From: Spodoptera frugiperda
Lineage: Eukaryota; Arthropoda; Insecta; Lepidoptera; Noctuidae
DNA: 64,000 bases
Direction of reading: 5' to 3'
Assembly (NCBI RefSeq): GCF_023101765.2
Contig: NC_064240.1
Coordinates: 3,596,001-3,660,000 of the forward strand
The notes under the pieces are model-generated. The model did no database searches. It had not been told where the DNA came from and was given only the letters and a program-made list of their open reading frames with translations. Of the stretch, positions 26,435-38,400 are shown one piece after another (the stretch's first letter is position 1; each line of letters starts with the position of its first letter). Position numbers and translations under genes: made by a program.

Positions 26435-29400
26435 TTATTTTTATTTTATTTTTATTTTATTTTTGTTTTATTTTTTGATTTTTGAAATAAAAATATATCT
26501 ATGTCCTTTCTAAGGTTCTAAACTATATCTGTACCAAATTTCAACCAAATCCGTCAAATAGTTGCGGAGATTAATGGTATAAGCATAGAATGTTCGACGT
26601 GATTCTTTAATTTGACATAACTTTTTTATTTATGAACCGATTGACATGAAACAAACACTAAATGTAAATTTAAGCATCTCACAATATATTCGTGAAAACC
26701 GCATCCAACTCGGATCAGCCGTTTCTGAGATTAGCGCGCACAGACGAACAGACAAACAGACAAACAGACAAACAGACAAACAGACAAACAGACAAACAGA
26801 CAAACAGACAAACAGACAAAAAAAAAGTTAATTACATTTTTGGGTTCGACATCGACATAACAATAACCCCTGCTATTTTTTTTATTTTTATTTTCAATGT
26901 ACAGACAGCACTTTTCTACGATTTTATTATATGTATAGATTGGCTGAGTCAACATTTAGTTTTGAGCAAACTCCATTGCACGTAAGTAATATCAATATTT
27001 GGAACACTGAGAAGAGGACCAGTCCAATATGTTCGGATTATCTCAAGCTAACATGTTAGACTAGTACTGATTTTTACTAGTAACAATGTTTTTTTTTTAT
27101 GGTATTAGCCGGTAAACGAGTACACGGATCACCTGATAGTAAGCAATCGCCGCCGCCCATGGATACTTGGAACACCAGTGGCGGCACAAGTACGTTGCCG
27201 GCCTTTTGGGGTGTAGGATTTTAAGGGTTGTTGTGGAAACGGGGATTGGGAAGATTGGTAATTGGGCCTCCAGTAACCTCACTCACACAACGCAAGCGTT
27301 GTTTCACGTCGGTTTTCTGTTAGGTCGTAGTAGTTATAAGTATTACTCCGATCGAGCCGGCCCAGTAGTGCCAGTAGTGCCGAAGTCTGACTCTCACACA
27401 CTTTTAATACATTGTATTTCTTTTATCGGAATCATCTAATAGTCTCTTTCACAACAAGTCCAATAAAGCTGTTTACGATAGGTATTACTGTGCAAATATT
27501 ACGTCTGATTCATAGCTATCTTTGTCTGTAGCCAAAAAAGTAAATAAACATGTTATTTGAATTGCAAGGAACAAAATGTAATAAACTGATTTTGTTGTTT
27601 CATCATAACAATAACAGCTTTACTTGAACTAACGACAACTTTGTTTACTTGGCAAACGTCGATGAAAATAATACAAAAGGTTTTGATTTACTCAAGATTC
27701 TGAATACAGAAATGAGGTAAGTACTAATTGCCTATCCGTTGTTATTATTAGTTTCTGCTTACGTATGATTCACCAAGTGGTAGCAATTGAACACCACAAG
27801 TGGAGCATTTATTTACCGAGAAAAATAACGTGTTTCTAAACGAGTTTACTTAAAAAGTTCCTATTGGCTGAACCAAAATACTAACTTAGGCTCAAACATA
27901 TTTGAACAAAGATTTTCCATGTTCTTTCCGTAATAATTGATTCCACTTTAAATTAGTGTTGATGAATCACTTGCATGTTAACAAGATTTGCAAGAAAAAT
28001 AAGGTTAGCGCGTAATAGTGTGTGTAGATCGTATCGAAGGTACAATAGATTAAAGATATTGGCGCTGGGCTGCTATGCCGCGTCATGCTCGGCGAAGCGT
28101 GTCCGGCCTCCAAGGCTGCAACACGATTTAGAGCCTCGCCTCAAGCTAAACAGCCCTGCGTAACACATTTTTTTTATTAACCCATAGAGTGTTAGACAAA
28201 AGCAGAACCATTAAACAAATTCCGTGTTCAGATTTCTGGTTTCTACATTTTATCTGCTGTTTTGTTAAACGCCTACATAGGCGTTATTCGGGACTGGTCA
28301 AACAATGAACACTAATAGTTTGCTATACTCTGGTTTGCCCGAACGTTGGTAAGTCGGGTTCTTATAATAATGGCTCATTAACTTTAGTACGTCGACCTTC
28401 TACGTACCAGCACGCGTGTACTTGACTTCAAATTACTATTAAGTAGCACGAATGAAGTGCCGCTGTGCCAGACTATCAAAAAATTAAAGTAATAGTCGTG
28501 ACAATATTTTTAGCAGGCCAAACATTTGGTTGGTATTTCCTCAAACGTGGTGATGACCTGAGTTTATAAAACTTGATGACAATGTACACCGTTTCTTTGT
28601 ACTTCTGTGAGGCTCTGTGTAAATAAATGCTCGCGTGTGCCACTCAGTACAATTGTTAGCAAAAAATCATCACCATTTTCTTGCGATGGCGTAAATGCTT
28701 GTGTATAGTACCTACTTAAATGAAGTTTTGTTCATTAAGTAAATGTAATAAGGAAGTAGCTCTAAGCTAAGTATTTTTTTCAACAATAAGGAGTTTGGAC
28801 AATAGCAAAAAAGCAGAATTCGACGGACATTTGGAACGGTAAACTGACTGCGAATGGGTTATCAATGCACCTCTTACAGCCGCGCATTACCCATTCAGGG
28901 ATTACTGCCGCCGGCCGAGGCTAGTCACTACTCTAACAGCCTGGTGGCCATTTTGGAGATTTGGTTCTGTTGTTCAGAATATTATACTCGTACGAATCGT
29001 TATACAATTATAATATACAATGGTTGCCTTAAACACATTTTAAGAGACTTATAAAATAAAATTTGAAACAGTGGTAGATTATGGTCTGGAATAACACATA
29101 CGCCACTTTTTATTCCACGGGAACGCGGGCAAAGCCGTTGGCAGAAGCTAATTTTTATATAGTTAACACTCAAATTAAGATAGAGTTAACAGTTTTTCGA
29201 AGGCTTCAACTAAACACCCAATTAATAAGCCTTTGTAACTAATAATAGGTGAGGATATAGGATTAAAGATTTCATATTAATTTAATTACTTCGTAAGCAT
29301 TCTCCGAGCGTAATTAATTTCCTAAGTTTCGTAAGTTACCCAACTGTGTTACAATATGACAATAATATCATGAAATACGATCAGTCATTGGAATGAGGTA

Positions 29401-32400
29401 ATTATGCGGTCATGATGTACGAGCAGAGAGCATAAAAAAGGTTAATGTCATATATGTTAAAATAATGCTCATCAAGTTGACGGTCAAAATAACGTTTCCT
29501 GTCACATTATTCATGTTATCGCAAAAACAATGATAGGTTTGATACTGGGTACCTAACTAAATTTAACCGGATGTAGGCTTTAAATGTACAAGACAAAAAT
29601 ACATATTAATTTAGTTAGGTAGGTACTTTTGAATTAGGAAGTGTATACAAGTGTATATTACAATATTCGGAAAGTGACTTGCAGATTGTAACTGAACGCG
29701 AAGAGTTGTGAACATCGAGAACTGTGCTTCTTTGGCGTGATATGGTAGAGGCATGTCCACTTGTCCAGCAGTGGCGTTTTTTTGAAAGGGGAAATCATCC
29801 AATGTCTTCTCCCGCCTTGGGCGAGGTGAGAGGGTGTCAGACTCTTGCTGACTAATAACAACCCTATTCCTATTCCTGCTTTTTGAGCCGGAGGCCCGGT
29901 AACCCACTAGGTAGTCCGCAGCTCCGAGTCAGGTCCAGCAGTGGCTGGCAAAAGGTAATGATGATGAGTGCATGTAAATTTAACTTTTCCATATGTAGTT
30001 ATTTTGTCTGTCCTTTAAATAGTTACATGACTGAATCCTAATCAAGTTTTGTCTAGGTAGGTAGATGATAATGAAGTTAATGTGCCTAGCCAATCCATGG
30101 GTCTATGTAAACAAGAGATTAACCTGTCAAAGCTTTGTATAGGTGATGTAGTAATTTATGTCGGACATGACATTATATCACGCGTTATCCCCAATGATGT
30201 AAGCAGACATAGTTATGTCTGCTACATTTAGTTAAATGTATTAACTACCAACAGACCTACTAGGTACTAGTACTATTGTAACCCGGGCACGTATCCAAAT
30301 CGAAACTGCATAGTAGTTACTAGGTGTGTGTGATATCTAAGAGACATAGCCATATTAATAAATTAAGAATTTTACTAATAGTTACTTACCGCAACTTTAA
30401 TGTCGAAAATATACATATATCAATAGTGATCGGTAGCTCGAGAGGTGTATCGAAAGAAGATAACAGTACCTCTGTAATAAAAGTTTCAAGTAAAGACTAT
30501 ATCACGACGTTTATGTATAAATGTCATTAAAAATACGTAGTATCTTAATACTCTAATGACAGAACAGATGTAAAAGAAACAAGCGCACAAAATACTGATA
30601 TAATGTTGTGAGAACGCGGCACTACGTTTACATTACGAGAGTCTTAAGACAATGACACTGTACACAATGATAGTGTACAGGTAACAACAAAAGTCATTAG
30701 TTCAGTCAGTACATTGCAAGAATTATATCATTAACTTACTTCTGCCAGTGACTTCGTACGCACAAATAAGTAATCCCCGTTTTTGAAGCTCCCCCGAGAT
30801 TTTTTCTCTTATGCCTAGTTCGCATAACACCAGTATTTTAGTCAAGTAGCGAGTAATTTAGTATCGGGCCATAAAATAGGATAAGATGGTTCGACTTAAC
30901 TGAATGACTTACTGAACTAGATACTCGACTAAAATAACTAATAAATATTATTAGCGTTGTACGAACTAGGCATTTGTGTTCCCCCATATTCCCTAAAGGA
31001 ATATAAGTTTGCATGCTAAGATTCAGCTTCTTAGGTCCTTTAGTTAGTTTCGGCTGTGGTGCATTGTTTGTCAGTCAGCCAGTCACTCAGTATCAGAAGA
31101 GTTTACATTAAAATAACGGCCTCGTTCGTCATTAAGTGATCAAGTCAAGTCATAGAGAGATCAGATGTGCGATTGCCCAGCAAAGGGCAAAGGACTCCTC
31201 AGTTTCGATTCCTTATAGACTTACAAAATAATGTCGTGAGTTTATGTTATGTATGTAATTTTAAAAACAACGTTCAGTTTTATAATTAAAACGATTTCAT
31301 GTAAAAACGTACGCAATCGTAGCGCGGTTATTTCAACATCGCGTGTACATTTTTCTATGATATTTTTCAGTGTTTGTTGTGTTTGTTAGTCATAAAAATG
31401 TAAAAAACTAGATTATGAAAAGTAAAAATTGTACCTGTTAATTTTTTTTCATCAAAGAGTAGTCCTTACCAGCCAAGCTTCTGTACGTATGCCGGCTCGG
31501 CTTGCTTACCATCAGGCGCTCTGTCGGCCTATCTCATAAAAATAGACATTTTGGGGTCCCCAAGATCTCTAGATTTACGTCAATGTCAATACAACACAGA
31601 TGTATGACGTTATTACCTATGTTCACTGTACACTACTATTAAACATTTTACGATGCTACTTTAACCAAACTGCCTTTCGGTTTGCAGCGATTGGGCTCAG
31701 TCCTCTTAACTGTGTCAAACACAGAAAAAGTTCCCAACTCGCTTAAACAGCGAGCTAAAACATTATTTAATACAAGTGTTTTTTCAACTTTTTCGTTCTA
31801 AATAGGTGTTCCAAAGTAAATAGAAAACGTAAGTAAATTGAGTGTAAACACTTTATAGGTAGTACGGTCTTTCGTACACAGTTATTTGATAGGTTGCCAA
31901 AAGAAAACCCCTTAAGTTTAACACTTTTTCACAGTTTCATGCTTCTTGTTGAGTCATTCGGTCTATTTTTATCGTGTTTTCCTCGAACAGTTAGTGTAAA
32001 GCTGCATTTTGTTAAAACCGAACTTTACTCATACAAGAAGTAGGGGCAGCATAAGTAACACGTAAGAGTTTGAGAATGATGCTAAAAATATCTCGTTGAT
32101 ATGTCGCGAAAGGGCACACCACACAATATCCGGCGAGCGGGGCACGAGACAAGGCGAGATCATAGTATGAATGATGAGTTGAAGGAGTGCGCGATAGTGT
32201 CGAGGCTCGAGTATCGCTCGGTGTCTGTCAGTCACTCGGACTTGGCATCGAGTGCGGAAAGAGTGTTTGTAAGCCGCACACGTCATGGGTGGACGTGACC
32301 TCGTCGGTTCAACGAACGCACCCGTCGCCGTCACAGCTCGCGCGCAACGCTGCGATGCGTCAACCCAACTGTCTCATGAGAGCTACATCAACTGATACAA

Positions 32401-35400
32401 TTATTATTAAATGGGCCTTAACAGGTGCCAATTTCGTCAGCTTGTGTTGCTGAACACATTACCTATATAACATACGTTTTGCATTGTTTAATTGATAAAT
32501 ACATATTATCCAGTAAACCACGACGCAGAAAAAATCCTAATGCATAAACCCTCCCGCTTATCAACAACGATGTAGAGAATCGAAATTACTAAACAAAAAG
32601 GATGTTCGTTTTCCTTTGAGATGAATTGCTTAATTTTTATTAATTTGTCTTAACTACATTGAGCTTGGCTCGAAGCGACTTAACGACAGACGGTGAGTCA
32701 TGAGTGTCGCTCTGACTGACTCGCAGTGCAATATACAGTTCTGGTTTTACCCGGGGTATTTTTGCAATAGTTTTATCTATTGACATTGACATCTTTTGCT
32801 TCTTTATCTGAACTAGTGGTCGCCTAGTGGCCGAAATTCGACCATATATGATTTAATTTACAATACCACTTAACGTACGTTGAAGGATAATTTTTATTTA
32901 ATTCAAACTCTTTTATAAAACTCTTTTCATATGAGACGTGAGAATATCATCGCAATGTCTATCGATTTTGACGTTTTGTCAAATACGATCAGATACTATG
33001 CATGTGTGTGTAATGTTTTATTTATTAATTTAATGTACTTTATAAGCATTATTTTTGAAAAATATTAGCGCTATGCACTTCTCCTACACATAAACTATAA
33101 GTATACCAAATTTTATGCTCCTACGTCCGCGCAATTTTCGTAAAATGTGGTCCAAAGTTTTTGCATCACGTATTAATATATAGATAATATTTGTTTTGGA
33201 GACACAGTTGCCATAAAAAAATGTGTTTGATATAATTCTGTGAATTTAAATGTACCTATTTCAAAGTCAAGTCAAAAAGTATTCATTCAAACTTCTTGTT
33301 AGTCTCAATGATAAAGAAACAGCGAGTGTGTGCAAACTTTACGAGAGTAAACAACGTGACTGTACAGCACTAATTAAAGTTATTAGACACAGTTGGTCTT
33401 TCGCGTCACGGTCGTAAAAGACAAATTGTTTTAATTTGAAAGATTGGCTGACAGTTTCAAGTGTATGTTCTCATACGGTTGACATTTCTGTTAGAAACGG
33501 AAAACAAAAATCCCCTGCTCTGTGTAAGATCTAAAATTTGAAGGATGAATAATAAATATGGGGTAATTCGTGGCAAAGCCCACCGACCAAAAACCGTTAT
33601 GCAGCTCAAATTAAGAATGAACGACCGAGCGCAAAACACGCTCTGGTGCGAAATGAATAAAATTCCTCGAAATAACCAAGCAGGGTTAATTTCTGCACTG
33701 ATTGCCGTTCATTTCGTATTTTGACGGAGGTCGCTTATGTAAACGGATTCTACCTAGTTATTTAACGTTACTGATGGTATTGGTGGCACAAAGGGCCTAA
33801 ATTATCATAATTAAGATGTAAGTAACTTGATTGGTGGTGGTAAAGCAAATTCCAAGAGACAATTAGGGCCAGTGCTCACTGCCGGCATCGTATGGCAGAT
33901 TGTGCTGCAGCATGTCATGGTAACTATGCCGTGGCATTCTGCTGAAAGACCAGCTAAGCTGCCATGACCGCTGCAAAAGTTATAATTACAACTTTACTTC
34001 AACTGATTTGGTAATCATAATTCCTTGACATAAAGTGGCCATTACGTCTCGCGACATGCAAAGGCAGGCCACGGCAACCCGTCGAATGAAACGGCATAAC
34101 TCGTCATGTTTTGCCGTGACACGTCGCGGCGTCATGGTATCGAAATAAAGTAACACGAACTCTAAACTCATTGAAATAAGATTCCAAATAGTTAACTTGG
34201 TTAATAATAAAATCTTTTGCCATGCCATACCGTGTCGTCCGGCAGTGTGCACCAACCCTATGGTCCATTGTCCATATTATATTCTTAATAGGAACTAGTT
34301 ATTCGGGTCTAACGGTTAAGTAGAGCAAAAGAAGAGCGGACGGATGGACCTGCCTGCTCGGCGCACTTCGTGGACGAGACGAAACAAATGACGGATTTAC
34401 GCAATCAACGAATAACAATGGAATTCTCAATTGTAATTAGGCAGTTTCGGTACAAGGACTATCACGAAATCAGAAAGTTTATTATAACGACTAATTAGGT
34501 AATTAGCTTATAAATATGCTTACAATGTGTTTGTTACACACATGTTTATGAATAAGGCATTTGCTAATTGATAATGGTTAAACACAAAAACAAGGAGATG
34601 ACTGCCATTCAGTTAATAAACACGACATAATAGTAGCAAAGGACTGTGTAAGCAACCGATGTTTACATTGGAAACGGAAGAATAACAAGAATAAAAACAC
34701 ATGCCATCTGTACTCATAACACCTGACTAAACATAACTGGCTGGGTATTGTGATATTAAAATATACCAACAATGTAACTAATTCCAATAAACGTCGTTAC
34801 AGTAGGAAAAGTAGGTCAAAAATATATTTGCGTTTTAAAAAACTTGTCAATCACTTAAATCTTGTAATATTTAAATGGAAGGGTCGAACTTGGGTTTTTT
34901 GTAGCAAAATATCCGTTGTCCTATCTTTGGACAGCGATCATTGTTCTTCGAGGTACGGATAGATAACGCATGAATGGATGTTATTTCCTCTCGTCGTAAC
35001 AGGGAGCCATTTGATTTTTCAAGCGATCGCAACACCCTTACCTCTAGGCAACTGGCACACGAATAAATCAACATCACCTGCCTCTAAAGGCCAGTTGTGT
35101 GCGAATGTGTTTTTTTGGAACACAGGAAAAATTAGGCCATTTCGACGGTCACTTTTCAGGCGAACACCGACAAAATATTTGTTTCTTTCTACGTTACCTA
35201 GTTGTAAGCTATTGTTTGAAAAAATAACCGAAGCAAATAAAACTGTGCTAATCGTACTAGTTGCAACCGGCTATGATTAATGACCATTCTGGACTTAATA
35301 GTTAAACCCTACTTATTATTTGCAGCTATTAAAAATATATTGCCGATTTAAACCTACCCAGTTAACTGTTAAATCCAGGTACCGTTAGTAAGTACGCCAT

Positions 35401-38400
35401 TAAAATATCTTGTATTATCGGCTTGTATATTTCCTGTAAATAAGTACCTAGTTATTGGCGGATCATGCGGATGATGCTGTTGCATGAGATCGTGCGTTGT
35501 GACCGCGCCTGCCGTGATTCTGATGGATCGAATGGAACTGCAAAGGATGCAAAGTGGATATTTCCTCTGTTTATAATGCAATGTACTGTTATTTTATAAT
35601 ATGTGACACAATCTGTGTTACTCATTACAGTTATGAAGTTTTGTGCAGAAATCTTAATGTTCGTATTTTTTTTCTATAGTTACTTAAACAATCAATATGC
35701 CTGCAAAACTTTGTGATCAATAACTCTCTTTTTCTATGTTTGTGTTTGATGTGTAGTTGGTAGCACTTAGAAAATAAAATTATATTTTTAACATTTAATT
35801 TTATAAACCTAATTTACATAATTTAGGAAAAGGATAGTTTAGGCCATTACACAACAGTCATTTAAATACGTGCGAATTATTATTTAAGTACCCTTTTTTT
35901 AAATGAGGTGACAGACAGAAGTCAACGGTGAACTTTCCAAAATGGAGGTCATAAAGTAGATAGGTAAGATGACGCGACTGATTTATGATGACTCAGAATT
36001 CGAAACTGGTTTTTCGCGTGGCGATATCGACCATTGACAGCATCCGAAATGTGGAACAAAGAGTTTGTATAGCTATTGTAACTACGTGTACATAGCTGAT
36101 TTAACTAGTATTTTATACCCACTTAACTGTGATTGTTGATGAAAGTGATTTTGAAAGAGACCAATATACATTATGTACATATTGATGTAAATTATTTCCT
36201 TATTTTTGAATAACTATTAGGTACTTGGTAAAATAACAAGCATAATTTTAAATACTACTTAGCTACTTCCACATGGAATTACCCGCTCTGCTCGGCTGCT
36301 ATTGATCGTAGCGTGATGTTTTATAGCCTTGTTTTATAACCTTCCTCACTTCCTCAGTTCCGGAGATAAGCATATAAACAAACAAACAATCAAACAAACT
36401 TTTCAGCTTTACATATTAGTATAGATAATGATGGACACAGTTAACTGGAATTCATATTTGATATCCTTGATATCAATATTTAGGCTGAAACTGTTATATT
36501 TAGATAACAAAGAGGTTTAATTTCAAAAGTTACCTACTTTGGGATGTTATCCAAAAAGTGAATTATTAAAATAATATTATGAATGAAATATGGTATTTGG
36601 TAGTGTTTATTTAACAGATTCTTCAGATATTTTCCAAATGCGTATCTGTGTTTGTGTGTAATGTCTTTGGTTACATTTTGATGCTGATAAATGAACTGAT
36701 TATATACATATGAATCAGTTCATCTACTTAATTATCTTCCTTCAATGGAAGCAGTTGTTAAACTTTATACTATAAAAAAGTATTTTAACTCAGGAATTGA
36801 TATAATTATTATCGAAGGAAAAAATGAACAAACAAAGTTACACAGCAAATGAAATAAATAACCTGTTGTTTGCAGGAACGTAGATCTAAGCGAGACACCA
36901 TGTATTTGCTATTACATTGAATATAGCGGCAGTCAAAAGGTTGAGGAACATCAATTGAAAATAATGTCTTATATAAACTTCTAGTCTAAATGACCCTGGC
37001 AGAAGTGTTTTTTCTTGTGCATCACGCAATTGCTTGTGCTTACATAAATTTTCTTTGTTATTTTCCTTCAATAGCAACCAAATCTCTAATGTTGTAGACT
37101 ATACGGCCAGTGTCGAGTACTGACTGTAGAATTAAAATACATTTTCAATGCTTCACTGGCTTGTGAAAGTGCTGGTCAATTTCTGTTAGTCATTTCTTAT
37201 TGTCTCGTTTGATAACTAAATTCTGTTGTCAAAAGTACTTTCAAATAGTCATTGAAGAGGAATATTCAAATGTGTGTACTACATTTCCTATTATGCATAA
37301 TCATTATGTTATGTGTGTTCAATGTTAAATAAAAAAACTTATAAAAAAAATTTGTCTCTGTTGTGTTAACTTTTATTTTTAAGTAGGTAAGTAACTATGT
37401 GAAAATACTTTGGGTACCTAAGTATAATAACATAATGATAACTGAACAGTAACAAACTTCTACAATTTCTTAATATTTTTTAAAATAATTTGTTGATAAT
37501 TGCATTATAGGCAGGATTGAGCAAATCTACAGTAATATGTTTGTTTGAATGTGCTAATCTCTGCAATTACTGGTCCTTTTTGAATAATTTTTGGGTTGGT
37601 TATTCCATGTATTGAGGAAGGTTATAGGCTATATAACATCACATTAAAATCAATAGGAGTCAAGCAGAGTGAGTGATATCATAATAAAGATTGAGATGCA
37701 CACAGTAACTTGAAATAGCTAGCTTTAGAACATTCAAGACAAATTTACATAAAATAAATTGCAAGTGTCTAAAAGAAATAATAAAAATCTAACTTTGTAA
37801 CACTTCAATGCAGTCAAGGTGAACATTGAAGTTTCTATATTATAATATGACCTCTAATGTCAATAGTTTAGAGAGAAAATATGACAAAGAGATGAAATAA
37901 ATAAAACTTGACTACAGTTTAGTCACTAATTTTCTAACCATGATTCATCTTCTTCTCTGAAGAAGTTATATCCACCTAAAGTAACTAATGAGAATATAAC
38001 AGTTAAATGTTAATGTGCATGTTTTTATTACATTTTACACAACAAATGCTGTTTTTAAAACTCAATGGCTGAATAACAGAGTCCTTTGACCTGCACACAG
38101 AACAAAGCAGTTCCCAACAAAAAGAACTAAAAAGGTTCACTATCCTTGTCTATGATTATATTGTCCCAGTACAATTTACAAGACATTGTTTGACATGAAT
38201 GGACATGTAAATAATAAACAATGCCTACTATAGTGGACTGATATAACTATATTTACTATATGTACCTATTATAGGGGTCTATTGTATATTATGGTTGAAT
38301 GTTGTATATCTAACTGGTCATTGACATCTATACTTTTTTATAACTGTTCACCTTTGTTATCCAATTGCTAATTGCTGTCTAGAATACCTGTTCACAGTAC

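Larger units (their letters stand above)
24634..26939 (-). mobile_element. Large Helitron-like element, copy 2 (in kuz intron 1)
   Basis: It has the same ends, hairpin and A^T flanks as the copy at 17159-18645 and is highly similar along its length, but 819 bp longer. The extra length comes from a 35-bp LINE tail at 24710-24744, a 37-bp insertion near 24900, a palindrome at 25726-25764, and a minisatellite at 25791-26478. Both copies have the same orientation, 6 kb apart. Confidence 0.78.

Noticed and set aside
25756..26513. Two overlapping long open frames rich in Phe, Tyr, Ile and Leu
   Set aside because: They are translations of the 11-bp minisatellite. A unit length not divisible by three and no stop in any T-rich frame explain them fully.
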